DNA of 64,000 nucleotides from UBA6109 sp035366835 (GTDB lineage Bacteria; Desulfobacterota; Syntrophia; Syntrophales; UBA6109). Made by a program: the position numbers and the translations under genes. Positions 7,701 to 16,228 of this stretch are shown here, in pieces. Position 1 is the first letter of the stretch. Every line of letters begins with the position of its first letter. The notes under the pieces were generated by a model. The model ran no database searches. It was not told the DNA's origin and saw only the letters and a program-made list of their open reading frames with translations. The stretch covers positions 42,400-106,399 of the forward strand of contig DAOSIS010000011.1 in the NCBI GenBank assembly GCA_035366835.1, read 5' to 3'.

Positions 7701-8297
7701 ATGATAGACCTCACGAAGAAACCGTTTACGAAGGCACTTCTCCTGCGTGCGAGCCTGTGCCAGGGAGGTGCCGGGAACGGTCTGAAAGAAAAGCTCGGAC
7801 GCACGAAGCCGATCATCCGTGCAAAGACATTGAATGAGTCGGCCGCCAGGTGTGCCGTCGCCGTTGCCGGGCAGATCACCGCCGAGGCGATGAAGAATAC
7901 CCGTCTCGGCGCGAAATTCCTGCCCCGCGTCACACCGCCAGATCATGCGCCAATCGCCGTGGCTTACAGTCTCTGCATTCTCTCTGCAGTTCACAGCCAT
8001 CTGCAGGAGGAAGGAGTCCACCTGGACTTCAAACAGATGTCAACCGATACCGCCAATCGCTTTTTTGCGCGCCACCCCGACGGGGAAAGGGCGAAGAACG
8101 CAAGGGACGGAATCAGGACGTTCCGGACTGTGACAAGGGCTTACAAAGACCATTTCAGAAACTGGCACGACCAACTGATGCTGCTCATACCCCTCTACCT
8201 CTTCCAGTGGACGACGACGAACCCGGAGCTCAAGAAATACGATTTCATCCCGTTGTTCGGCAACATCCTCTCCAGCTTCCTGAAGGCCGTGCAGTAA
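7701..8297 (+). CDS. Hypothetical 198-residue protein
   Basis: Starts MIDLTKKPFTKALLLRASLC at an ATG directly preceded by GAGAGG; the frame is open further upstream but there overlaps the lipoprotein gene, so the start is uncertain. The sequence is soluble and helix-rich with many basic residues (RTFRTVTRAYKDHFRNWHDQ), a hydrophobic patch near residues 165-175 (LMLLIPLYLF) and a C-terminal NILSSFLKAVQ. No motif I can name. It sits third in the PA2779-lipoprotein group, which suggests a related envelope role, but this is only neighbourhood inference. Confidence 0.55.
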   Translation: MIDLTKKPFTKALLLRASLCQGGAGNGLKEKLGRTKPIIRAKTLNESAARCAVAVAGQITAEAMKNTRLGAKFLPRVTPPDHAPIAVAYSLCILSAVHSHLQEEGVHLDFKQMSTDTANRFFARHPDGERAKNARDGIRTFRTVTRAYKDHFRNWHDQLMLLIPLYLFQWTTTNPELKKYDFIPLFGNILSSFLKAVQ

Positions 8298-8471
8298 CGC
8301 CGCTTTAGGATGCCGCACGCTGCGTCCCGTCACCGGCATTGCCTGTCAGGCATGAAAAAAGATGATTCGGCCGCCGGAAACCATGGAAAGAATGACCCGC
8401 CCGCAGCCCTCCCGGCCGGCGTGGCGCCGTTATTTCAGGACCCTGCGACTCCTTCGACGGAGACCTGCATT

Positions 8472-8587
8472 GAAGCTCTCCGGAGCAAGTTCCGGAGAAT
8501 CTTCGATCCCCAAGGAAGGGATCTTGAGCATCATTCGCTCGCTTACCCCGCAGCAAGCTGCGGAGAATGCGCTCGCTGCCGGATTCA
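8472..8587 (+). repeat. Dispersed repeat, copy 1 (inverted copy at 18527-18640)
   Basis: A segment of about 115 bases, nearly identical in reverse orientation to 18527-18640. It contains two short hairpins with the same GCAA-type loop (TCCGGAGCAAGTTCCGGA and CCGCAGCAAGCTGCGG) and the common core ATCTTCGATCCCCAAGGAAG. It lies in the gene-free stretch 8298-8818, which otherwise shows nothing I can support. The open frames crossing it are translation of the repeat, not genes. Confidence 0.85.
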
Positions 8588-8818
8588 CGTCATGCCGCCG
8601 CGCCAGCCGGCGCATCTAAGACATTTCGAGGACGAAAATGAGGGTCTACATGATTGTTGAGCCCCTGTCCGCGATAGTAGACTGATGAAGCAGGTGAAAC
8701 GCGTCCACAATAGAAGGCGCTGAATTCAGGCACCCTGCCGGTCTGCCCGGGGATCGGGCACAGGCTGTTTCGTCGCACCCGTAAAAAATACATGCCACGA
8801 CGGCAAATGGAGGCAGCT

Positions 8819-8953
8819 GTGAAAAGACTCTTTCTGATCGCAATGCTTTGTCTTTTCTTGATCGCCTGCGGACAGACGGTCAAGTATCCCGGTCTCTTCA
8901 AACACGACGCCGACTTCTACCACAGGATATTTCCGCTCGGCAGCGACCCGTGA
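8819..8953 (+). CDS. Truncated paralogue of the 7445 lipoprotein
   Basis: A 44-residue protein starting at GTG with GGAGG 6 bases upstream. Its start, MKRLFLIAMLCLFLIACGQT, matches the 7445 lipoprotein (basic start, hydrophobic core, lipobox then GQ), and YPGLFKHDADFYH parallels its EHDSIY region. The homology stops there and the frame ends early, without the tryptophan-rich half. It may be a decayed duplicate or a working mini-lipoprotein. Too short for most gene callers. Confidence 0.55.
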   Translation: MKRLFLIAMLCLFLIACGQTVKYPGLFKHDADFYHRIFPLGSDP

Positions 8954-9665
8954 TGCGACCCCAGCGGGAGACGGCTCTGCAGGGAGGCATACCCTTCCCG
9001 GATCATCGTCCACAGTCGAGCCGTCATGCGTTCACGGTTCCCTGAAGAACCGCCATTGCACCGGACCGTCCGGGTAACGAGGACTGCTTCCGCGTAGGAT
9101 GTTGCCGCCTCGGGTCCTTGTCTTCCCTCTCTTTCCGGCTGGCGTGTCTGCAAGGGGTTTTTGGGCAGGTCGAATCAAAGCCTTGGGCTGGCGTTCAGTC
9201 TATCTATTAGGAGGTCTTTCCCGCGGGTCCATCAAAGTCTCAACGTGCGATCCTTCCCGTTCGCCGCCCTCTGCAATGCGACAAGCATTGCAAAAATCAA
9301 AGATCGCATAACATTTATAAATATCTATAATTCTTGATATATTCGTCAATGCGGGGTAGAAAGGAACCATCAGGACAAGCCTCCTTTCTCTTTTCTGTCG
9401 GATGGGTTCGTTTTGTCCTCCTTTTTCACGAACCCATCCGCCCCTCCCCTTTCCGCCGCCGAAAACATCGATCCGCTGCCGTGATAATCTCGCGCATGGC
9501 GGTCCGCAGGCAGTTGTGATACGCTTCCATCGTGCTGCGCCGCCGATACGCCGCTGCAGAAGTCCCGGAGGGAGCCGGTGAAATCCTCATCCCTTAGCCG
9601 GCTGCGGGAACAACGCCGGTATGCGTCATTCCGTTCACCTTTCCGGACAGACGAGGGAGCAGACC
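8954..9665. other. Gene-free region with A+T-rich patch and hairpin
   Basis: About 710 bases with no convincing gene. It has a strongly A+T-rich patch (about 9290-9350), unlike its surroundings, containing TATAAT at 9326-9331 and TATATT just after. A 13-bp perfect inverted repeat follows at 9399-9440. These look like signals for transcription that no annotated gene explains. The brkB-type gene starts at 9666. Confidence 0.4.
9399..9440. other. Perfect 13-bp inverted repeat, unexplained
   Basis: Arms CGGATGGGTTCGT (9399-9411) and its complement (9428-9440) enclose a 16-base pyrimidine-rich loop; read on the minus strand the loop contains AGGAGGAC. It lies about 70 bases downstream of a TATAAT-like box in an A+T-rich patch. 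It could be the end of a small RNA, a regulator site, or a terminator; none is proven. Confidence 0.4.
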
Positions 9666-11003
9666 ATGAACCGGATCTCGAAGATCGTACCGAAGGCACT
9701 GGATTTCATCAGACAGGACGTCTGGCGCATCCGGCGGACTGACCTTCCTCCGGGTAAGTCCTTTTTCCTGACGATTCTGCGGGTTCTCATCCTTTCGATC
9801 CGGGGGTTCGATGAAGACAGGTGCCAGCTCCGGGCGTCTGCGCTCACTTTCTACTCGCTGATCTCCATCGTGCCCGTGGCCGCCATGGCCTTCGGGATCG
9901 CCAAGGGCTTCGGCTTCGAGAGGATGCTGCAGGCGCAGTTGCGCAGCAAGCTGGCCGGTCAGGAAGAAGTCGTCAGCAAGGTCATCCAGTTTTCCCACTC
10001 TCTCCTGGAGAGCACCAAGGGAGGACTGCTGGCGGGCGTCGGCGTGATCGTTCTGTTTTGGGCCGTCATCAAGGTACTGGGGCAGATCGAGGATTCCCTG
10101 AACGACATATGGGCGATCAGGGAACAGCGGTCCCTGAGCCGGAAGTTCGGAGATTACCTCTCTCTCATGCTGGTCTGCCCGGTCCTCATCCTCCTCTCCA
10201 GCAGCGTGACCGTCTTCGTCACCACCCAGGTGACCATGATCCTGGAGAAGATCACCATCCTGGGGGCATTCAGCCCCATCGTCTTTTTCCTTCTGAAACT
10301 GCTTCCCTACACCCTCCTGTGGGGCTTGTTCACCTTTCTCTACATCTTCATGCCGAATACGAAAGTCCGTTTCTCCTCCGCCCTGCTGGCCGGAATCATT
10401 ACCGGCACGATCTTCGAGATCGTGCAATGGGCGTACATCACCTTTCAGATCGGGACCGCGAAATACAATGCCATCTACGGCAGTTTCGCCGCCTTTCCGC
10501 TCTTCCTCGTCTGGCTTCAGCTGAGCTGGCTGATCGTCCTCTACGGCGCCGAACTTTCCTTTGCCCATCAGAACGTGGACACCTATGAATTCGAACCCGA
10601 CGCGCTTCAGGCCAGCCGCCGGCTCAAGACGCTGCTTTCCCTTCAGATCGCGCAGCGCATCATCCAGAACTTCGCGCGCGGCGAAGCCGCCCTGACCGCC
10701 GGGCAGATATCACAGCAGCTTGAAATCCCGATCCGCCTCGTAAACGAGATTCTCTTCGAACTGACGCAGAGCAACATCGTCTCGACAACCGAAATCGGTG
10801 GAGACGGGGAGCGGGGATTCCAGCCGGCCCGCGACATCCACACGCTGACGATCGCGCAGGTCGCCGACGCGATGGAACGCAGGGGGAGCGATACGATACC
10901 CTTTGCCCGCACGCCGGAATTTTCCGCCCTCTTGGAATCCTTCGAGACCTTCCGGCACACCATTGAGAAATCGCCCGCGAACAAACTGCTGAAAGACCTC
11001 TGA
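9666..11003 (+). CDS. YihY/BrkB-family membrane protein with C-terminal winged-helix-like domain
   Basis: 445 residues. The N-terminal 290 or so form the YihY/virulence factor BrkB family: RASALTFYSLISIVPVAAMAF, several membrane helices, and the hallmark YNAIYGSFAAFPLFLVWLQL with WLIVLYGAEL. The remaining cytoplasmic part (about 310-445) resembles a winged helix (SQQLEIPIRLVNEILFELTQ) seen in longer members of the family. Often misnamed ribonuclease BN; the true role is unclear. The ATG at 9666 has GAGGGAG upstream; an earlier ATG at 9621 is less likely. It stands alone. Confidence 0.9.
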   Translation: MNRISKIVPKALDFIRQDVWRIRRTDLPPGKSFFLTILRVLILSIRGFDEDRCQLRASALTFYSLISIVPVAAMAFGIAKGFGFERMLQAQLRSKLAGQEEVVSKVIQFSHSLLESTKGGLLAGVGVIVLFWAVIKVLGQIEDSLNDIWAIREQRSLSRKFGDYLSLMLVCPVLILLSSSVTVFVTTQVTMILEKITILGAFSPIVFFLLKLLPYTLLWGLFTFLYIFMPNTKVRFSSALLAGIITGTIFEIVQWAYITFQIGTAKYNAIYGSFAAFPLFLVWLQLSWLIVLYGAELSFAHQNVDTYEFEPDALQASRRLKTLLSLQIAQRIIQNFARGEAALTAGQISQQLEIPIRLVNEILFELTQSNIVSTTEIGGDGERGFQPARDIHTLTIAQVADAMERRGSDTIPFARTPEFSALLESFETFRHTIEKSPANKLLKDL

Positions 11004-11343
11004 TCAGAGGCGGTCTTCAATTTTCCTTCAAGAAGTTCATCTTTCGCCATAAGTGTTTTCCGGCCATGGCATGCAGGAGAACCGCCCCGCCGTGACCCAG
11101 GAAAAACAGCGGGATCAGTATTTCAGAACTCCATGTCCTTTCGAAAGCCGATATTGCCGGAAGCAGTTTCCCCGGCTGCCTCCAAGAGGCCGTCGTTGAT
11201 GATAAGCGGAATGGAAAGCCGGGTAAATCAGGACAAACCTGATTATTTCTGTCGATATGTCTTGGACTGATTTCTGCCCGGGAATCCAGGTAGTGGCTTT
11301 TGGCGGCGATCGGCGGTAGAATAGATTTCAAGGAGATGAATCT
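11004..11343. other. Spacer between brkB-type and CBS genes
   Basis: 340 bases. Only the ribosome site of the next gene (AAGGAGATG just before the CBS-protein ATG) is clear. I see no gene, no obvious terminator and no convincing promoter. Confidence 0.35.
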
Positions 11344-11802
11344 ATGCTGAAAGCCAAGGACATCATGACCAGGGACGTCATTACGGTGGGTTCAGACACG
11401 GAAATCATTCAGGCGGCAAAGCTGATGCTCGACAACCACCTCAGCGGTCTTCCCGTGGTTGACAGCGAGGGGCACGTTAAGGGAATCATCTGCCAATCCG
11501 ATCTTATCGCCCAGCAGGAAAAGATCCCTCTGCCTTCCTTCTTTGTGCTGCTCGATTCCATGATTCCCCTGTCTTCTCAAAAAAGCATCGAGAAGGAAGC
11601 GAAGAAGATGGCGGCCTTCAAAGTGTCGGACGCGATGACGCCTGATCCCATAACGGTTGACCCGGAAACGAGCCTTGAGGACATCGCCACACTGATGGTG
11701 AAGCACAACATCCACACCCTGCCTGTTACCGAACGAGGCAGGCTGGTCGGCATCATCGGCAAGGAGGATATTCTCCGCACCCTCATGCCGGCCGGGGAAT
11801 AG
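11344..11802 (+). CDS. Protein of two CBS domains
   Basis: 152 residues consisting of a Bateman module: CBS 1 (AKDIMTRDVITVGSDTEI to LVVDSEGHVKGII-like string, residues 3-60) and CBS 2 (VSDAMTPDPITVDPETSLED to GRLVGIIGKEDIL, residues 92-150). Such stand-alone modules bind adenosine nucleotides or S-adenosylmethionine and sense energy state. The linker between domains (residues 60-90) is long and charged. AAGGAG lies 8 bases upstream of the ATG. No partner gene is close, so the regulated target is unknown. Confidence 0.93.
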   Translation: MLKAKDIMTRDVITVGSDTEIIQAAKLMLDNHLSGLPVVDSEGHVKGIICQSDLIAQQEKIPLPSFFVLLDSMIPLSSQKSIEKEAKKMAAFKVSDAMTPDPITVDPETSLEDIATLMVKHNIHTLPVTERGRLVGIIGKEDILRTLMPAGE

Positions 11803-11944
11803 CATTCATCCGCTCATCTCGAGAGACCCTTTCGGCTTCCGGGTCCGCCCGATCGGGCTGTCCCGGCAGGGGACGTCGTGAAGCCGGCGAAACGATCCGG
11901 GAAAAATTCTTCGAAGTCTTCAACATCGGGATTGCTTCCGGCAG

Positions 11945-12652
11945 TCACGCACGCAGATCGATGCCGGTGGGACTGTTGAGATACTTGTCCACCAGTTCCA
12001 GCATGGCGCTGATCTTGAAAGGTTTTGAAAGACAGAGATATCCGAACTTCAGCATATCTTCATTCAAGTCGCGCTTGACATTTCTCAGACCGAAAAAACC
12101 GCTGATATAGATCACCTTGATCCTGGGATTCTTCCGGCGTATCTTCCTGATCAACTCGACCCCGCTCATCTTGGGCATCACCACGTCGGTGAAAACCAGG
12201 TCGGGATTGAACTTCAGGAAGGCTTCGTACCCGTCTTCCCCGTCGACGGCGACCCGAACGTCATACCCTTCCATCAGGAAGATGTCGCGAAAGGTCTCCT
12301 GGAGACCGAATTCGTCTTCCACGACCAGGATCCTCTTTCTTGCCGGGACTTCTTCCCGCAGATTCCTCCGCGACCCCTTCTCGAGCAGGGCAACCAGGTC
12401 TGCGTCGCTTGTCTGAGCGATGACCTCGCTGATCGAATTCAGACGCTGCTGCAGCCTCTTCGCCTGCTCTTCCTTGCCCGGATTCAAATCGGGGTGATAG
12501 ACCTTGCTCAACAGGTGATAGCTGGATTTGATGTAGGACAGGGCGCTGTTCTGGCCCAGTTCCATGTAGATTTCCCTGGCTTTTCCCAGGAGGCCCAGAT
12601 AGTCGAGCTCTCGCTCGATCAGCATCAGGTGGTCGACGGCTTTTGCGGACAC
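11945..12652 (-). CDS. J-domain-like and response-regulator receiver fusion protein
   Basis: 235 residues from a GTG with GGAG 10 bases upstream; the frame runs open farther but that extension reads non-coding. Residues about 1-80 are helical and contain VYHPDLNPG, the HPD signature of DnaJ-type co-chaperones. From about residue 105 comes a complete receiver domain: ILVVEDEF acidic pocket, phospho-acceptor in LVFTDVVMPKMSG, then VIYISG and the LSKPF lysine. The J-like part would contact DnaK and the receiver a histidine kinase; no kinase is adjacent. Similar fusions occur in Desulfobacterota, but I cannot name a characterised one. Confidence 0.8.
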   Translation of the reverse strand: MSAKAVDHLMLIERELDYLGLLGKAREIYMELGQNSALSYIKSSYHLLSKVYHPDLNPGKEEQAKRLQQRLNSISEVIAQTSDADLVALLEKGSRRNLREEVPARKRILVVEDEFGLQETFRDIFLMEGYDVRVAVDGEDGYEAFLKFNPDLVFTDVVMPKMSGVELIRKIRRKNPRIKVIYISGFFGLRNVKRDLNEDMLKFGYLCLSKPFKISAMLELVDKYLNSPTGIDLRA

Positions 12653-12908
12653 TCTATTCGGGCTCCGAATCGATGAACGCCGGTCGATGTCTTTCGACGA
12701 ATACGGGAACCGCTTTTTGTGGGGTGCATGTATACGATGGATCACCCTGCCTGTCAACGAGGCATTGCTGCACGAAGCGGGTCCGGCGCCAAGGGCTCTT
12801 CTTGCAGTGCCGTCGCAGATTGTGCTATTTCCAGCCGTGGTTGTGTTCCGCCGGTCGCCTGAAAAAACGCCGTGCGAGGAGAGTCTTCGGGGCGAGGAGG
12901 CCCGCTCC

Positions 12909-13730
12909 ATGAGCAGAAAAGAGTTTCTTCCAGCCGTCGGTCGAATGAGCCTTTCCCGGCTCCTGATATCGTGCCTCTTGTTCGGCGCCCTGGCGCTGGC
13001 CGGGTGCGGCGGGTCGCAGGCCCGTTACAGGAGCAATGTCATCGAATTTCTCTACGGGAACAAGGAGAGTCTGCCCGAGACGGTGCCCTCGCCGTCGCTG
13101 TCGACGCCGTTCAAGCTCGGAATCGCCTTTGTCCCCGACGGGACCTCCACGGTCACAGGGGCGGTGCCGGCGGGAGGGACGTCGGCTGCCGGCCCAAGGC
13201 ACGCCCTGATCTTGAGCGACAAGCAGAAGGCTGACCTGATGGAAATGGTTTCCGCTTCGCTGAAGACATATTCCTTCGTCAAATCCGTGGATGTCATTCC
13301 ATCCCAGTATCTCGTTTTCAAGGGCGGTTTCTCGAATCTCGATCAGATTTCCAGCATGTACGGCCTAGATGTCATCATGCTGCTCTCCTACGATCAGGTT
13401 CAGCACACCGACGAAGGGATGCTGTCGATCGTCTACTGGACGATCATCGGCGCCTATGTGGTCGAGGGCGAAAAGAACGACACGAGCACAATGATCGACG
13501 CGGCCGTGTTCCACATCCCCGCACGCAGACTGCTGTTCCGATCTTCCGGAACGAGCCATATCAAGGCGACGTCGACTCCCGTCAACCTGAGCGAGCAGCT
13601 TCGCAAGGACTCCTATGCAGGCTTCGAAAAGGCAATCGTTGACCTGACAGGCAATCTCAAGGAGCAATTGCAGCTGTTCAAGGAACGGGTTGAGAAGGGA
13701 ACGCCGGCGCGGGACACGGCCCTGCAGTAG
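12909..13730 (+). CDS. Rhombotarget lipoprotein
   Basis: 273 residues. A basic start, hydrophobic segment and lipobox (ALALAGC) at about residue 36 make it a lipoprotein. The mature protein follows the rhombotarget-lipoprotein family closely: RYRSNVIEFLYGNKES near the start, FKLGIAFVPDG, YGLDVIMLLSYDQVQHTDEG, WTIIGAYVVEGEKNDT and TSTPVNLSEQLRKDS. GAGGAGG lies 8 bases upstream of the ATG; the longer frame upstream is not supported. The family is linked in genomes to rhombosortase systems, but no rhombosortase is in this window. Function unknown. Confidence 0.75.
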   Translation: MSRKEFLPAVGRMSLSRLLISCLLFGALALAGCGGSQARYRSNVIEFLYGNKESLPETVPSPSLSTPFKLGIAFVPDGTSTVTGAVPAGGTSAAGPRHALILSDKQKADLMEMVSASLKTYSFVKSVDVIPSQYLVFKGGFSNLDQISSMYGLDVIMLLSYDQVQHTDEGMLSIVYWTIIGAYVVEGEKNDTSTMIDAAVFHIPARRLLFRSSGTSHIKATSTPVNLSEQLRKDSYAGFEKAIVDLTGNLKEQLQLFKERVEKGTPARDTALQ

Positions 13731-13957
13731 CCTGCCATCACCCCTCTCGGCTCCGCCGTATTGCCTCTCTGAAGTCCCGCAGAACCGGCAAGGGCAAAGC
13801 GACCCTTCCTGCGTGACGCTTTAACGGTACCGGTTCTCATCTTTTTCGCACGGACGATTCATCTTTTTCGAACCGACAAATCGGCATCTCCATGATATCC
13901 ACGGAAATTCTGGGAATTGTATAAGGAAATTCACGGTGCAGGAAACGAGGAGGACGC

Positions 13958-14539
13958 ATGAATCCCATCGGCCATCTCATGCAGGAACACCGAACGATCG
14001 AAAAAACCCTGAACATGTTTGAGCTTGAGATGAGGAAGATCCGTGATGAAGGCCGTATCGATCCCGTCTCCATGCATGTCTCCATAGACTTCGTCCGTAC
14101 GTACGTCGACCTGGCCCATCATGGCAAGGAAGAGGACATCCTCTTCCGTGAGCTTTCGAAAAAAGACCTGCTGCCGGAGCATGCCGGCATCATCCAAGAG
14201 CTCAAGCAGGATCACAAATATTCAAGAACCATCGTGAGCAAGTGGATGCAGGCCAACAACCGCTATCTGGACGGGGAGGACACCTCGCGGGAGATCCTCT
14301 CGTACCTGGAGGAATTGATGGGCTTTTACCCGCAGCACATCAGAAAAGAGGATGAAAATTTCTACGATCCCGTCCTGGCGTATTTCGGGAGCGAGGAGCG
14401 CGAAAAGATGTCCGCGGAGTACGCCGCGTTCGACAAGAACATCCTCCACTGGAAGTATCAGAAAAGCGAAGCCGTCCTGAAGGAAAGACTGTGGGAAGGC
14501 CGCACGTTCGATCCCTGCCGGACCCGTCCGGGCAGTTAG
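13958..14539 (+). CDS. Hemerythrin HHE-domain protein
   Basis: 193 residues forming a hemerythrin-like four-helix bundle. Candidate di-iron ligands are visible as HLMQEHRTIE at the start, DLAHHGKEEDILF (about residue 52), KQDHKYSRTI (about 87) and YPQHIRKEDENFYDP (about 127). Such proteins bind oxygen or respond to redox or nitric oxide in anaerobes. The ATG is preceded by GAGGAGG. The C-terminal 40 residues are a basic tail beyond the bundle. The next gene, a DUF1059 protein, lies 174 bases downstream. Confidence 0.92.
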   Translation: MNPIGHLMQEHRTIEKTLNMFELEMRKIRDEGRIDPVSMHVSIDFVRTYVDLAHHGKEEDILFRELSKKDLLPEHAGIIQELKQDHKYSRTIVSKWMQANNRYLDGEDTSREILSYLEELMGFYPQHIRKEDENFYDPVLAYFGSEEREKMSAEYAAFDKNILHWKYQKSEAVLKERLWEGRTFDPCRTRPGS

Positions 14540-14713
14540 AGGGTTGAACGCAGCGGCTGAGCCCCGGGATGACCTCCGCCCGGAAAGATGCGCGTCGCTT
14601 TTTTCGAACGGCCCCCTAAGAAAATCCGAAGGATCGAATAGGGTTATGACTCATTTACAGGGCTTTGCGCCCGTGGGATACTTTCAGAAAAATATGATTT
14701 GGAGGTGATTCCA

Positions 14714-14878
14714 ATGGCCGAACAGATGAAGAAAGTGCAGTGTCCGGATCCGTGCAACTTCATGGTGAAAAGCCATGATGAAAAAGAAGTCGTCGATTTC
14801 GTCATGCAGCATGCCAAGAAAAGTCACAACATGGACCTCTCGGAGCAGGACGCAAAGAAGATGGTAGAGTCTGCGTAA
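14714..14878 (+). CDS. DUF1059 small protein
   Basis: 54 residues from an ATG with the very strong ribosome site GGAGGTGATT 4 bases upstream. It reads MKKVQCPDPCNFMVKSHDEK early on, then VVDFVMQHAKKSHNMD and a terminal EQDAKKMVES, which is the DUF1059 pattern (two cysteines near the start, HAKKSH in the middle). Function unknown. A strong intrinsic terminator follows 10 bases after the stop, so it ends its transcript. Below the size cut-off of many gene callers. Confidence 0.85.
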   Translation: MAEQMKKVQCPDPCNFMVKSHDEKEVVDFVMQHAKKSHNMDLSEQDAKKMVESA

Positions 14879-14888
14879 CCCCTTCAGC

Positions 14889-14928
14889 CCTTCGTTTGCC
14901 GCTCTGCGAGCGGCAAACGAAGGTTTAT
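14889..14928 (+). terminator. Strong rho-independent terminator
   Basis: Perfect 16-bp stem (14889-14904 and 14908-14923) with a 3-base loop TGC, followed by TTTAT. It sits directly after the DUF1059 gene. The sequence from here to 15293 (about 365 bases) holds no supported gene; open frames there are extensions of the dehydrogenase frame. Confidence 0.9.
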
Positions 14929-15293
14929 CCATGAGCGGCTTGCCCCGCAACGCGCGGGTCCGGCTCCGCCCACCGCCCTTTTTTCCCGCTCAGATAACTT
15001 TTTTGATCCTACCTTTGATTTTTTCAATTGGACGAATTGTGTCGTCCTCTTATATGGTGAACCTGCGGTGTCTGCCGCCGGATCCAAAACGACCCTGCTG
15101 GGGAGCGGACATGAAAGTCGTCGTCATCGGAGCGGTATGCCTTCTTCCTGGAAAATATCATGCGGGTATCACGGGGAGAGGCCCCGCTCAGCGCCCTGAA
15201 CCGGATTTCAGCGACCTGAGCGCCCCTGCCCCGCCCTCATGCGCCGTCCGCCGGACGCGGACGGAGGCGGTCTTGGATCGGAGGACAGCGAAT

Positions 15294-16196
15294 ATGCGAG
15301 TCGGATTTATCGGCCTCGGCCGCATGGGATTTCCCATGGCCGCGAACCTCGTCAAAGCCGGGCATTCCGTGACGGTACACAATCGCAGCCGCGGCCCCGT
15401 GGACCGCCTCGCCGCCCTCGGCGCCGCTGCCGCCACCTCACCCGCGGATGTCGCCCGCTCCGTCGACGTTCTCGTGACCTGCCTCCTGACGCCGGAACAG
15501 GTGGAACGCGTCTACCTCGGTCCGGAAGGGACGATGGAAGGCGGACGGGCCGGCCAGATCTTCATCGATGCGAGCACGGTCTACCCCATGACGAGCCGCA
15601 AGGTCGCGGAAGCCTTGCACGTGAAGGGGATTGCGTTTCTCGATGCGCCGGTCAGCGGCGGTCCGGGCGGCGCGGCGGGCGGAACCCTGAGCATTATGGT
15701 CGGCGGGGAGGGACCGGTGCTGGAAAAGGCCCGTCCCGTGCTGGAGGTCTTCGGAAAGAACATCTTCCACATGGGGCCGGTCGGCGCCGGCTGTTCGACC
15801 AAGATCTGCAACCAGATCCTCACAGGGACCGCGCATGTCCTCGTTGCGGAGGCCATGGTGCTTGGAACGAAGCTCGGCCTCGATCCGCAGAAGCTTTTTG
15901 ACGTGTTGCATCTCAGTTCCGGCCAGTGCCGGGCCCTCGACAACGCCGTCCCGCAGGCCATCCTCCCGCGAAACTTCGCCGCAGTCTTCACGGTCGAGGG
16001 GATGATCAAGGACCTGGAGTGTGCGCTCCGGACCGCTCGGGAGAACGGCGTACGCCTGCTCCTCCCCGCCGTGGCGCAGCAGATCTACCAGGAGGCGCGC
16101 GGCCTCGGCCACGGGAACGAACACCTGGCGGCGGTGGTCCAGCCGATGGAGAAGATCGCCGGCATCGAGGTCGCCAGGAAGGAACCGCAGCCTTGA
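15294..16196 (+). CDS. NAD(P)-dependent beta-hydroxyacid dehydrogenase
   Basis: 300 residues. It starts MRVGFIGLGRMGFPMAANLV, the Rossmann GxGxxG plus family signature, and carries the substrate-site DAPVSGGPGGAAGGTLSIMV (about residue 117) and the catalytic-lysine region KICNQI (about 170). This is the 3-hydroxyisobutyrate dehydrogenase / tartronate semialdehyde reductase family, which interconverts beta-hydroxyacids and semialdehydes. The ATG chosen has GGAGG upstream; the frame is open 120 codons farther but without family similarity. It is followed after 32 bases by the first PLP enzyme, so it may reduce a semialdehyde made by an aminotransferase. Exact substrate unknown. Confidence 0.9.
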   Translation: MRVGFIGLGRMGFPMAANLVKAGHSVTVHNRSRGPVDRLAALGAAAATSPADVARSVDVLVTCLLTPEQVERVYLGPEGTMEGGRAGQIFIDASTVYPMTSRKVAEALHVKGIAFLDAPVSGGPGGAAGGTLSIMVGGEGPVLEKARPVLEVFGKNIFHMGPVGAGCSTKICNQILTGTAHVLVAEAMVLGTKLGLDPQKLFDVLHLSSGQCRALDNAVPQAILPRNFAAVFTVEGMIKDLECALRTARENGVRLLLPAVAQQIYQEARGLGHGNEHLAAVVQPMEKIAGIEVARKEPQP

Positions 16197-16228
16197 TCGC
16201 ATGTCCCTAAGACAAAAGGAGAAGAATC

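Noticed and set aside
9594..10568. 324-codon minus-strand frame
   Set aside because: Antisense of the BrkB/YihY gene; charged, repetitive composition typical of shadow frames in GC-rich DNA.
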